Shown here: piece by piece, positions 28,341 through 38,669 of the stretch
How positions within the stretch are numbered: position 1 is the stretch's first letter
Layout of the letters: each line of letters starts with the position of its first letter
Assembly (NCBI RefSeq): GCF_009857885.1
Contig: NZ_WWER01000004.1
Span: 248,001 to 312,000 of the forward strand
Origin: Pusillimonas sp. TS35
GTDB lineage: Bacteria; Pseudomonadota; Gammaproteobacteria; Burkholderiales; Burkholderiaceae_B
Length of the DNA: 64,000 nucleotides
Direction: 5' to 3'
Position numbers and translations under genes: made by a program
Notes under the pieces: generated by a model
What the model was told of the DNA's origin: nothing
The model's input: only the letters and a program-made list of their open reading frames with translations
Database searches by the model: none

Positions 28341-29312
28341 ATGCAATGCTCTGTGCGAAGTCAAGTTGTTGCCGCCTGTGCGGCCCTGCTGCTGTCAGGG
28401 GCCGCCACCGCCAAGTACCCTGAGCGGCCGATCACTATGATCGTGCCCTTTCCGCCAGGCGGCGTCACCGACACCGTAGCCCGGCCTGTCGCTGACGCGC
28501 TGGGCCGTGATCTGGGTCAACCGGTCGTCGTCGAAAACAAGGCAGGTGCCGGCGGCGCGATCGGAGCGGGCGAGGCGGCCAAAGCCAAGCCCGATGGCTA
28601 CACCATCATGCTGATGTTGTCTTCCATTTCCATACTGCCCGAAGCCGACAAAATCCTGGACCGCAAATCCGCCTATGACACCACCGACTTCGTGCCCATC
28701 GCCCGCATCACCGCCGACCCCACCGTGTTGGTCGTGCGCGCCGATGCTCCCTGGAAGACCGTGAAGGAATTCGTGGAGGCCGCTCGAAAGGAGCCGGGGA
28801 AGATCAACTATGGCAGTTCGGGCGTGTATGGCTCGATGCATGTGCCTATGGCCATGCTGGAGAAAAATGCCAAGGTGAAAATGACGCACGTGCCCTATAC
28901 CGGCGCCGGCCCCGCTGTCGCAGCTTTGCTGGGCGGGCAGGTTGCGGCCATTTCTACGGGGCCCTCCAGCATCCTGCAGCACATCAAAGCGGGCAAGGTA
29001 CGGGCGCTGGCTCATTGGGGTGACGAGCCGCTTTCAACCTTGCCTGATGTGCCTAGCCTGTCGCATGAAGGCTATGACGTGAAGTTTGTGCAATGGTCCG
29101 GTATTTTTGCGCCCGCTCGCACGCCGCCCGATGTTGTGAGCGCATTGCGCCAGAGCGCGGAGCGTGTGGCAAAGGATCCCCAGGTGCAGGCAAAAGTGTT
29201 GGGGGCAGGCAGCCCAGTGGCCTATATGGATGCCCCTGCGTTCAAGAAGTACTGGGATGCCGACGACGCGGTGCTGCGCCAAGCGGTGCGGGATATCGGC
29301 AAGGTGGAGTAG
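28341..29312 (+). CDS. Bug-family (TctC) solute-binding protein
   Basis: A 323-aa periplasmic receptor with GAGGAG 10 bases before the start and a signal peptide ending near residue 24 (SGAATA). Family segments include IVPFPPGGVTDTVARPVAD, VENKAGAGGAIGAGEAAK and a closing FAPARTPPDVVSALRQS. It follows the FAH-family hydrolase in the same direction and probably delivers or senses that pathway's carboxylate substrate. No tricarboxylate transporter membrane genes are nearby. Confidence 0.93.
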   Translation: MQCSVRSQVVAACAALLLSGAATAKYPERPITMIVPFPPGGVTDTVARPVADALGRDLGQPVVVENKAGAGGAIGAGEAAKAKPDGYTIMLMLSSISILPEADKILDRKSAYDTTDFVPIARITADPTVLVVRADAPWKTVKEFVEAARKEPGKINYGSSGVYGSMHVPMAMLEKNAKVKMTHVPYTGAGPAVAALLGGQVAAISTGPSSILQHIKAGKVRALAHWGDEPLSTLPDVPSLSHEGYDVKFVQWSGIFAPARTPPDVVSALRQSAERVAKDPQVQAKVLGAGSPVAYMDAPAFKKYWDADDAVLRQAVRDIGKVE

Positions 29313-29470
29313 GAGAACATGAGGCTGCGGTGATCGCTGCTGTCATTAACCGGGTTTGATGAGTGCCCAACCCTTTGATGCCGGAGACTTCAGATAGGGA
29401 CGTTTTTGCTATTGAAAATAGTGCGCTGTTTACCCACTTCAGGGATAATGCGGAAGCGCCCAAAAACCAG

Positions 29471-29502
29471 AAGGGGTTACGTGAAAAATCACGTAACCCC
29501 TT
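29471..29502 (-). terminator. Terminator of tRNA-Arg
   Basis: A perfect 14-bp inverted repeat (AAGGGGTTACGTGA and TCACGTAACCCCTT) with a four-base loop. Read on the minus strand it lies 8 bp after the tRNA and is followed by CTGGTTTTTGGG, a short T-tract. It could also stop transcripts from the Bug gene. Confidence 0.8.
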
Positions 29503-29510
29503 GATAATAC

Positions 29511-29587
29511 TGGCGCGGCTGGCAGGATTCGAACCCACGACCCCTTGGTTCGTAGCCAAGTACTCTATCCAACTGAGCTACAGCCGC
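29511..29587 (-). tRNA. tRNA-Arg (anticodon ACG)
   Basis: On the minus strand the acceptor stem GCGGCTG pairs with CAGCCGC, the D-arm reads GCTCAGTTGGATAGAGT, the anticodon stem CTTGG/CCAAG closes loop CTACGAA with anticodon ACG, and the T-loop is GGTTCGAATCC. The discriminator is G and CCA is encoded. A34 of this tRNA is normally deaminated to inosine. Confidence 0.97.
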
Positions 29588-29647
29588 TGCAAAAGAGGCG
29601 TAACTATAACACGGTTTTTTTGCTGTGTCATGTTCACCTCGAAAATT

Positions 29648-30430
29648 TTATTTTTTCGATATGAACGGATTGCCCTCGATATAGAACCGCAAAGGTTTCT
29701 CCGCCCACGAACCCGCGTAGTCTACACCAATTCTTGGTTTGGCGATAATTTGGCGGGCGGGATGGGGATACGGATCGTTGGCGATAAATAGATCGTCGCT
29801 CAGCAGATCTGCACCGTAGTGAGAACGGTCTATGCCTAGTGCCTTGCAAAGCCTGCCGGGCCCGCGTGTATTGGCATTGAGGTTGGCAACCGGCTCCAGG
29901 GCCCGCAGCAGCACCGCCGCACCGATGCCGTCGGGCTCGGTGACCACATTCATGCAATGGTGCATGCCGTAGATAAGGTAAACATAAATATGCCCGGGCG
30001 GGCCGAACATCGCGCGGGTGCGGGGGGTGAGCCCTTTGGATGTATGGGCGGCCAAGTCATGCGGCCCCAGATACGCCTCGACTTCCACGATCCTGCCGAT
30101 GCGAGCGATGCCCATCACCCGATGCACCAGCAGCTTGCCGAGCAGCTCGTGCGCTACCAAAACGGTGTCGCGGTCATAGAAAGCGCGAGGCAGGGGCATC
30201 AGCCCTTCCGCAGCCGGCTCAGCCAGCTGTGTGTCGCGGCTTGCCGGAGAGGGTGTTGCTTGCTTCGTGGAAAAGGCTGCAATCCGTCCTCGGCGGCGCG
30301 TCGCAGGGGGCTGGGTGACCGGATTCGCGTCCGTTTCGGGCCCAGTATTTTTGGGCCTGGCACCGCCTTTTTCTCCGTCTTTTGGCCTATTGCCTTCATC
30401 GGCAAAATGCGCGGAATTGATCGGTTTCAT
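29648..30430 (-). CDS. DNA-3-methyladenine glycosylase, AAG/MPG family
   Basis: A 260-aa protein. Residues about 76-260 are the MPG fold: AFYDRDTVLVAHELLGK, the catalytic region VEVEAYLGPHDLAAH, RTRAMFGPPGHIYVYLIYG and GPGRLCKALGI. It removes alkylated purines and hypoxanthine. The first ~75 residues are a polar, probably disordered extension (KDGEKGGARPKNTG) absent from shorter homologues; a later start such as the Met at residue 77 (MPLPRAFYD) could be the real one. Confidence 0.9.
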   Translation of the reverse strand: MKPINSAHFADEGNRPKDGEKGGARPKNTGPETDANPVTQPPATRRRGRIAAFSTKQATPSPASRDTQLAEPAAEGLMPLPRAFYDRDTVLVAHELLGKLLVHRVMGIARIGRIVEVEAYLGPHDLAAHTSKGLTPRTRAMFGPPGHIYVYLIYGMHHCMNVVTEPDGIGAAVLLRALEPVANLNANTRGPGRLCKALGIDRSHYGADLLSDDLFIANDPYPHPARQIIAKPRIGVDYAGSWAEKPLRFYIEGNPFISKK

Positions 30431-30637
30431 AAAGTAATGATTTTTTTAAGAAAAACACTGTAATAAAGATTGACGACAGCGAGCGTCGGCTATACCATCC
30501 CGCACAGGATTTTCAGGTTTGTTGATTAGTACAAATGCGGTGCCAGGCAGTGTTCTGTGTGCTTTTTTGCAACAATCTCTACCTTGACAGTCTTTACCAG
30601 GCGGGCGGGTTGCCCGCGCTATTTCAAGGATTGCAAC

Positions 30638-30847
30638 ATGCAAACAGAAACCGGCATTGTAAAATGGTTCAACAACGAAAAAGGCTATGGCTTCATCAAG
30701 CCTGATAACGGCGGCAAAGATCTGTTCGCCCATCATAGCGACATTCTCGGCTCGGGCTTCAAGTCCCTCGAAGAAAACCAGCGCGTTTCCTTCGTGTCGG
30801 CCGAAGGCCAAAAAGGCCCCCAGGCTAAGTCCATCCAGCCGCTCTAA
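30638..30847 (+). CDS. Cold-shock domain protein (CspA family)
   Basis: A 69-aa single cold-shock domain. RNP1 is KGYGFI and RNP2 LFAHHS, both intact, so it should bind single-stranded RNA or DNA. ATG 30638 has AAGGA eight bases upstream; a longer frame from 30557 is ignored. The GC-rich hairpin GCGGGCGGGTTGCCCGCGC just before the ribosome site could affect translation with temperature, but that is inference. An intrinsic terminator follows. Confidence 0.96.
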   Translation: MQTETGIVKWFNNEKGYGFIKPDNGGKDLFAHHSDILGSGFKSLEENQRVSFVSAEGQKGPQAKSIQPL

Positions 30848-30865
30848 ACCGCGCACGATGACGGC

Positions 30866-30888
30866 GCCGCCTCGCCAGGCGGCGTTTT
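30866..30888 (+). terminator. Terminator of the cold-shock gene
   Basis: GCCGCCT-CGCC-AGGCGGC followed by GTTTTA, 19 bp after the stop codon: a compact rho-independent terminator. Confidence 0.85.
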
Positions 30889-31060
30889 AGTCCTGACTGC
30901 CCGTGCAACGCGCTGTCGACAATATGTCGGCCAGCGGGCGCGGGCAGTTTTCATTTGCGCGTCCGTCGCCGCCAGAGGTGCCCTGTCACCCGCGCGTGTG
31001 GCCGGCGGGCCTTTGCTTTTGTGAGCGCCAGCATGGTTGCGGCCGGCGTCGGCGTCAAGT

Positions 31061-32763
<1,703 letters not shown>

Positions 32764-32818
32764 GTTGGCGGGTGAACCTCCTTTTGAGTTGCATGCTAGG
32801 GAAACCACTAGCTGTGAT

Positions 32819-32830
32819 CTGTGATCACAG
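32819..32830. promoter_or_regulatory. Candidate GntR operator CTGTGATCACAG
   Basis: A perfect 12-bp palindrome in the divergent gap, preceded immediately by a further direct CTGTGATC copy (32812-32819). TGTGATCACA-like cores are also bound by CRP-type proteins, but the sequence lacks the usual 6-bp spacer, so the adjacent GntR/FCD protein is the likelier binder. Confidence 0.5.
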
Positions 32831-32950
32831 TTTAATAGTATAACGAGGATTCATCCCGAAGCAGCAACACGCTTCACGCGGCACACGCTGGGTGGAAACC
32901 CCGGCGCCGCGTACCCATAAATGTCGTGACACGCAGGAGGAGACAAACCA

Positions 32951-34210
32951 ATGAACAACCGCAATAACGATACGCCATCCGCGCGGCGGCGCATGCTGCT
33001 CCAGGGATCGGCGGCGCTTGCCGCCGGGCTGGCCATGCCTGGGCTCGTGCGCGCGCAGGGTTCTGGGCCAATCCGTATTGGCCACCTTACTCCACGCACC
33101 GGCTTCCTGGGCCCCATGGGCGAGTACGCGGTGCTGGGTGCTACGCTGGCCGTCGAAGAGGTGAACGCGGCAGGCGGTGCGCTGGGCCGCAAGTTTGAAC
33201 TGCTGTCCGAAGACAGTGTGAACCCGCAGACGGCATCCACGAAGGCGCAGCGCATGATAGAGCGCGACGGTGTGCATTCGCTGGTTGGCGAAATCAGTTC
33301 CGCCTCGGGGTTGGCGATTTCGCAGGTTGCCCAGCGCGGCAAAAAGCTTTTCATGCAGACGGGCTGCAATTCTGACGAACTGCGCGGCGCCAACTGCAGC
33401 CGTTATATGTTCCACCTGGAAGCCTGCAACACCATGTACGTGCGTACCGTGGGGCAGGCCTTGCTGCGCGACGGCATGGTCAAGGGCAAGCGGTGGATGG
33501 CGTTCACCGCCGATTACGCGTTCGGGCACGATCTGTTCAAGCGCACCAAGAAGTTCATGGACGATAACGGCGCGGTGTTTATTTCGAACGACAACCTGCC
33601 TACCGACGCCACAGAGTTCAGCGCTTCGCTGCTGAAGATCCGCCAGCAGAAGCCCGATTTGGTGGTCAGCAATCTGGCCGGCAACCAGACTACCAACTTT
33701 ACCAAACAGTACAACGAGTTTGGTATCGATGTGCCGTTCGCGGGCGCCGACATGAACATGACCAGCATCTGGGGCGCGGGCAAGGATGGCTTTAGCGGCG
33801 TCTGGCCCATTATCTGGACACACCAGTTGCAGGCGAAGTCGGCGCGGGATTTCGTGGCGCGTTTCCAGAAGCGCTTCGGTAAGCTGCCCGAGAACCAGGC
33901 CGTCAACGATTACTTGGCGATCAGGATGCTGGCGCAAGCCATGAACGACATCAAGTCCGATGACACTGAAAAGTTGATTGCGTATCTGGAAAGTGGCAAG
34001 AAATTCGATGTATTGCGGGAGCGCGAAGGGTATTTCCGGCCATGGGATCATCAACTGGTGTATGAGATGTACACCGTGCGCCCGGCCAAAGACCAGAAGG
34101 GCAAGGGCTCCAATGATTTCATGGAAACCAGTGCGCCGGTGCCGGGTGCGTCCGAGAACCTGGAAGTGCTGGCGCCAAGCCAGGAAGAGAACGCATGCAA
34201 GTTTGCATGA
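32951..34210 (+). CDS. Branched-chain-type ABC transporter substrate-binding protein, Tat signal
   Basis: A 419-aa periplasmic binding protein of the LivJ/LivK type. The N-terminus has a twin-arginine-type signal (RRRMLLQGSAALAAGLA) ending about residue 36. The core shows IRIGHLTPRTGFLGPMGEY, EDSVNPQTASTKAQRMIE and TADYAFGHDLFKR. Such proteins also serve amides, aromatic acids and other small acids. It is the first gene of the rightward operon (GGAGGAG 11 bases upstream), followed by LivH- and fused LivM/G/F-type genes. Confidence 0.93.
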   Translation: MNNRNNDTPSARRRMLLQGSAALAAGLAMPGLVRAQGSGPIRIGHLTPRTGFLGPMGEYAVLGATLAVEEVNAAGGALGRKFELLSEDSVNPQTASTKAQRMIERDGVHSLVGEISSASGLAISQVAQRGKKLFMQTGCNSDELRGANCSRYMFHLEACNTMYVRTVGQALLRDGMVKGKRWMAFTADYAFGHDLFKRTKKFMDDNGAVFISNDNLPTDATEFSASLLKIRQQKPDLVVSNLAGNQTTNFTKQYNEFGIDVPFAGADMNMTSIWGAGKDGFSGVWPIIWTHQLQAKSARDFVARFQKRFGKLPENQAVNDYLAIRMLAQAMNDIKSDDTEKLIAYLESGKKFDVLREREGYFRPWDHQLVYEMYTVRPAKDQKGKGSNDFMETSAPVPGASENLEVLAPSQEENACKFA

Positions 34211-34303
34211 CGCCCGCCTGCCGCGGTATGCGCCGCGGCGGGCGGCAGTACGCTGTGGCGCGCTGGCCGCGCCGGGCTCAACCCTCATGCCGGAGCAACA
34301 GTC

Positions 34304-35185
34304 TTGGCGACTGAATTGATCTTCATTGTCCAGCAGGTCGTCAACGGCCTGCTTCTGGGTTCGTACTATCTGCTGATTGCGCTGGGGCTGTCGATCATTT
34401 TCAGCCTGGGCGGCATCGTCAATCTGGCGCACGGTGCGTTCTACGCCATCGGCGCCTATCTCATCGTTTCGCTCAGCGAACACCTGGGCTATGGCGTGGC
34501 GTTCATTGCATCGCCGCTGGTGGTGGCTGCCATCGGGATGATGATCGAGCGGCTGTTCTTTCGCCGCTTCTACCGTGCCGATCCTACCCTAAGCCTATTG
34601 TTCACTTTTGCGCTCTCCATGGTGATCGAGCAGGCGCTGAGGATGATCTTCGGTTCGTCGCCCTTGCCGTTTTCGGTGCCCAAGTTTGCGCACGGGATGG
34701 TGGTGATGGGCAGCTTCTTTTATCCCACCTATCGCATCGGCATGCTTGTCGTTGCGTTGGCCGCTATCACCGGCACCTGGTACCTGCTGAACCGGACAGC
34801 ATTCGGCAAGATTGTCAAAGCCGGCATCAATGATCCGGATATGGTGCGAGCCTTGGGCATTTCCCTCAATCCCATTATGACCGCCGTGTGTGGGATAGGC
34901 ATAGGCTTGGCCGGCCTTGCCGGCGTGTTGCTGGCGCCGATTACCGGTGTACAGCCCGCCATGGGCCAGGAAATACTGACGGCGGCGTTTGTCGTGGTGG
35001 TCATCGGCGGGCTGGGCAGTTTCTGGGGTGTTGTGCTCGCTGCCGTACTTGTAGGGGTGATCCGTGGGCTGACTTCCTATTTCTATCCGCCCGCGTCCGA
35101 AGCGTCGCTCTATTTATTGATGCTCATCATTTTGATTATGCGCCCGCGCGGTTTGCTGGGTGAACGCATAGAGCGCCTGGAGTAA
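34304..35185 (+). CDS. LivH-type ABC permease
   Basis: A 293-aa inner-membrane permease with about eight hydrophobic segments and the family signatures GLSIIFSLGGIVNLAHGAFYAIGAY and GLAGLAGVLLAPI. It starts at TTG 34304 with GGAG eight bases upstream; no in-frame ATG fits. It pairs with the LivM part of the next protein to form the channel. The fused gene starts 5 bp after its stop. Confidence 0.93.
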   Translation: MATELIFIVQQVVNGLLLGSYYLLIALGLSIIFSLGGIVNLAHGAFYAIGAYLIVSLSEHLGYGVAFIASPLVVAAIGMMIERLFFRRFYRADPTLSLLFTFALSMVIEQALRMIFGSSPLPFSVPKFAHGMVVMGSFFYPTYRIGMLVVALAAITGTWYLLNRTAFGKIVKAGINDPDMVRALGISLNPIMTAVCGIGIGLAGLAGVLLAPITGVQPAMGQEILTAAFVVVVIGGLGSFWGVVLAAVLVGVIRGLTSYFYPPASEASLYLLMLIILIMRPRGLLGERIERLE

Positions 35186-35190
35186 TACAG

Positions 35191-37701
35191 ATGTTCAAAC
35201 AAGAACTAAGGGTACTCGCGCCTGTCGCCCTGGGCCTGGTTGTGCTGCCTGTCCTGCTGGGTTTGGGTGGCCTTACCTACAGCACCGCGGTTGAGTGCAT
35301 TGTGCTGGCCATTGCCGCGCTGGCCTTGAATATCCTGCTGGGCTATACCGGCCTGGTTTCCTTCGGGCATGGCGCGTGGTTCGGCATCGGCGCCTACGCG
35401 ATGGGTGTCCTGCAACTGCGCGTGTTTCCCGGCGGCACGCTGCTGCCATTGGTACTCGCGATTTTACTTGTCGCGGTAGTGTCGTTGGCGATTGGCCTAT
35501 TGATTCTGCGCAGGCGCGGTGTTTACTTTTCACTGCTCACGCTGGCATTCGGCGCCTTGTGCTTTGCCGTGGCCTATCGCTGGACGGCGCTGACCGGTGG
35601 CGAGAACGGATTGGGTGGTATTGAGCGCAATACTGTGCTGGGTGTAGACCTGAACGACTCACTGGCCTTCTACGTATTCGTCTCCGTCATCGCCTTTGCC
35701 GTGGTGGCTGCGCTGCTGCGTCTGACGCTGTCTCCCTTCGGGGCCGTGCTCACAGCCATTCGCGAAAACGAGTTGCGCACGCGCTTCATCGGTTTCAATG
35801 TTGATGCCTACAAACTGCTGGCATTCGTGGTCTCGGCATCCATCACCGGCCTGGCGGGCGCATTGTCGGTGCTCAGTCATCGCATCGCTTCGGCCGAGGC
35901 CATGTCGCTTGCGTTTTCCGGCGAGCTGCTGGCTATTGCACTGATCGGCGGCATGCGCAGTTTCTCGGGGCCGATCTGGGGGGCTTTGTTCTACATATTG
36001 TTCCGTGAATACTTGTCCATGTTCACGTCGGACTGGCTGCTGTATTTTGGCCTGGTGTTCATTTTCTTTATTCTGGTGACGCCATCAGGCCTGAATGGCC
36101 TGGCCCGAAGGCTGTACCGCATGATTGTGCCCGAGAAGCAGACGGGCGCGGCGATGGCCCAGCGCGTTACGGCCACAGACCCTTCGTTCTTCCCGTCGTT
36201 CCTGGCGGCGCAGCAGCCAGCCACGCTGCGTTGCGAGCAAGTGGGCAAGTCGTTCGGCGGTATCGCCGCTGTGCGGGACGTTAGTCTGAACGTACGGGGC
36301 AAAGGGGTGCACGCGCTGATCGGCCCTAATGGCGCGGGCAAGACATCACTGTTCAATCTGATATCCGGCATGTTCCCCGCCGATCGCGGCCACCTGAAGC
36401 TCGACGGTACGGTGCTCGACAAAAAGGGGCCCGATGAGATCTGCGCCAGCGGCTTGGCGCGCTCGTTCCAGATCACCAATCTTTTCAAGGGTCTCTCGGT
36501 ACGCGAGAACCTGTGCTTGTCGGTGCTCAGCCGCGATCCGCACCGCTTCTCCATCTGGAAACGTCTGGACGGCCTGACCGCTACGCAGTCGCAGACTGAC
36601 GAGTTGGTGAAGTATCTGGGGGTGCAGGGAATGGAGGGGGCCATTGCCGAAGATTTGTCATATGGCGGACAGCGTGTCGTGGACATGGGGCTGGCCTTGG
36701 GCGCCGCGCCCCGCATCCTGTTGCTGGACGAGCCGCTGGCGGGGCTGGCGGCGGCCGAGCGCGACCGCATCGGAACACTGATCCGGCGCCTGGGGGACCG
36801 CATTGGCGTGCTGCTGGTCGAGCATGACGTGGACCGCGTCTTTGCTATGGCCGACACGATCACGGTGATGAACCAAGGCAGCGTGCTGGTGGAGGGCGAT
36901 GCGCAAACCGTCCGCGCCGATGCCCGCGTACACGAGATCTATATCGGCTCGGGCAGCGAAGCACTGGCCGCCAGTGTTCCCGAAAGCCGTCATGGTGAAG
37001 CGGTAACGCTGGCGGTAAGCGGGCTCGATGCCTTCTATGGCAAAAGCCACATCCTGGCAGACATTTCCTTCAAGGCGCACCAAGGCGAGATCATCGCGGT
37101 ACTGGGCCGCAACGGGGCTGGCAAGTCCACGCTGCTCAAGAGTCTGCTGGGCCTGGCGCGCTTGGGGGCCGGCGAGATCGAGATCGGCGGCATGCGCACG
37201 CGCGCGCCTATCCCCGAGGCCATGGCCCGCCTGGGGATTGCCTTCGTGCCGCAGGGGCGGCGATTGTTTCCCGGCCTCACTGTGCGCGACAACCTGATGC
37301 TGGGCCGACTCAAGCGCCAAGGGCGAGGTGGCTGGAGCGACGAGGAAATCTTCCGGGTGTTCCCGCGCCTGGAGGAGCGTTACCACATTGATGCCACGCT
37401 GCTGTCGGGCGGCGAGCAGCAGATGGTGGCCATTGCGCGTGCGTTGGCCGGCCATGTCGAAGTGCTGCTGCTGGACGAGCCGTTCGAAGGCCTGTCGCCC
37501 GCCATGACCGAGGAGGTTTTCAATGCCATATTGCAGCTGAAGAACAGGCTCACCATCCTGATCGTCGATCACAACCTGGACTTGGCGTTGGCGCTCTCGG
37601 ACACTGCGTTGGTGCTGGATCGCGGCCGCATTACACATCACGGCGAAGCGCGGCCGCTGCTGGTTGATCTGGATTTCCGGCGGGAAAAATTATGGGTCTG
37701 A
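35191..37701 (+). CDS. Fused LivM permease - LivG ATPase - LivF ATPase
   Basis: An 836-aa three-part fusion with no internal stop. Residues about 1-312 are a LivM-type permease (LNILLGYTGLVSFGHGAWFG). After a linker (312-344) comes a LivG-type ATPase: Walker A GPNGAGKT at 378-385, signature LSYGGQ at 489-494, Walker B LLDEP at 511-515, H545. A second linker (about 586-603) leads to a LivF-type ATPase: GRNGAGKST at 639-647, LSGGEQ at 738-743, LLDEP at 760-764, H794. Both ATPases look active. With LivH and the binding protein upstream this is a complete importer. LivM-LivG fusions are familiar in betaproteobacteria; the triple form is less usual. Confidence 0.95.
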   Translation: MFKQELRVLAPVALGLVVLPVLLGLGGLTYSTAVECIVLAIAALALNILLGYTGLVSFGHGAWFGIGAYAMGVLQLRVFPGGTLLPLVLAILLVAVVSLAIGLLILRRRGVYFSLLTLAFGALCFAVAYRWTALTGGENGLGGIERNTVLGVDLNDSLAFYVFVSVIAFAVVAALLRLTLSPFGAVLTAIRENELRTRFIGFNVDAYKLLAFVVSASITGLAGALSVLSHRIASAEAMSLAFSGELLAIALIGGMRSFSGPIWGALFYILFREYLSMFTSDWLLYFGLVFIFFILVTPSGLNGLARRLYRMIVPEKQTGAAMAQRVTATDPSFFPSFLAAQQPATLRCEQVGKSFGGIAAVRDVSLNVRGKGVHALIGPNGAGKTSLFNLISGMFPADRGHLKLDGTVLDKKGPDEICASGLARSFQITNLFKGLSVRENLCLSVLSRDPHRFSIWKRLDGLTATQSQTDELVKYLGVQGMEGAIAEDLSYGGQRVVDMGLALGAAPRILLLDEPLAGLAAAERDRIGTLIRRLGDRIGVLLVEHDVDRVFAMADTITVMNQGSVLVEGDAQTVRADARVHEIYIGSGSEALAASVPESRHGEAVTLAVSGLDAFYGKSHILADISFKAHQGEIIAVLGRNGAGKSTLLKSLLGLARLGAGEIEIGGMRTRAPIPEAMARLGIAFVPQGRRLFPGLTVRDNLMLGRLKRQGRGGWSDEEIFRVFPRLEERYHIDATLLSGGEQQMVAIARALAGHVEVLLLDEPFEGLSPAMTEEVFNAILQLKNRLTILIVDHNLDLALALSDTALVLDRGRITHHGEARPLLVDLDFRREKLWV

Positions 37702-37807
37702 TCGAGGGGGCGGCTGCCGCCGTGAGTGTCGGCGTGAGCCGCGTACACGCCCTCGCGTAGGGGTATGCACATTCATCAATGCGTCACACTTTGCATAGAG
37801 GAACACA

Positions 37808-38590
37808 ATGTTTGAAAACATCAGTATGAAAGGCAGTAAGGTGCTCATCACAGCGGGTGCGAGCGGCCTGGGCCTGGAAATGGCGCGCGTATTCGTTGCC
37901 GAAGGCGCGCACGTGTTTGTTTGCGACGTGGACGAGGCAGCGCTGGCGGCGGTGCGCCAGGCGCTGCCGGGCGTTGCCACGCAAGTGGCCGATGTGTCCG
38001 ATGAGGACAGCGTGGCCGCCCTGTTCGCGCAAGTGGCGCAAACGCTAGGGGGGCTTGATGTGCTGATCAACAATGCCGGCATCGCGGGCCCCACGGGTTA
38101 TGTAGAAACATTGAGCCGCGCCGATTGGGACCGCACACTGGCGGTCAACATTACTGGGCAGTTTCTGTGTGCGCGGTTGGCGATCCCAATGCTCAAGGCG
38201 TCGGCCGCCGGTGTGATCATCAACCTTTCATCGGCGGCGGGGCATCTGGGCTTTGCGGGCCGGTCGGCGTATTCCGCATCCAAATGGGCTGTCGTCGGCT
38301 TTACCAAGACGCTCGCCATTGAGCTGGGCCGTCACGGCATACGCGTGAACGCCATTTTACCCGGCGCTGTCGAGGGGCCGCGCATCCGCGCCGTGATCGC
38401 TGCCAAGGCGCAAACGCTGGGCAAGCCGGTCGAGGAAGTTGCCGCGCAGTATGAAAATCAGGCCGCATTGGGCCGCATGGTAACTGCGCGTGACATCGCC
38501 AACATGGCGCTGTTTGCCGCCAGCCCTGCAGCGGGTAATGTGAGCGGCCAGGCGCTCGTGGTCGATGGCCACACACAGCAATTGGTCTGA
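37808..38590 (+). CDS. Short-chain dehydrogenase/reductase
   Basis: A 260-aa classical SDR. The cofactor motif is TAGASGLGL near residue 16, NNAGIAG follows, and the catalytic Ser and YSASK (Tyr-x-x-x-Lys) are present. D41 after the second strand (VFVCDVDE) favours NAD over NADP. It is the first enzyme gene after the transporter, 106 bp from the fused ABC gene, and probably oxidises a hydroxyl group of the imported compound. The substrate is unknown. Confidence 0.92.
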   Translation: MFENISMKGSKVLITAGASGLGLEMARVFVAEGAHVFVCDVDEAALAAVRQALPGVATQVADVSDEDSVAALFAQVAQTLGGLDVLINNAGIAGPTGYVETLSRADWDRTLAVNITGQFLCARLAIPMLKASAAGVIINLSSAAGHLGFAGRSAYSASKWAVVGFTKTLAIELGRHGIRVNAILPGAVEGPRIRAVIAAKAQTLGKPVEEVAAQYENQAALGRMVTARDIANMALFAASPAAGNVSGQALVVDGHTQQLV

Positions 38591-38669
38591 ATCGCATCAA
38601 CGAGGCGGCGCCACGGCCGGCCATATGACGGCGCGCCGGGCGCAGTCCAGCGACAACACGGGGGTTAAT

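Noticed and set aside
29363-29791. A 142-codon + strand frame
   Set aside because: It runs through the tRNA-Arg gene, its terminator and the end of the DNA glycosylase gene; the familiar-looking AGFEPTTPW segment is antisense tRNA.
32825-34483. A 552-codon frame on the minus strand
   Set aside because: It covers the ABC binding protein and livH start on the opposite strand. The composition is that of an antisense shadow and there is no ribosome site.
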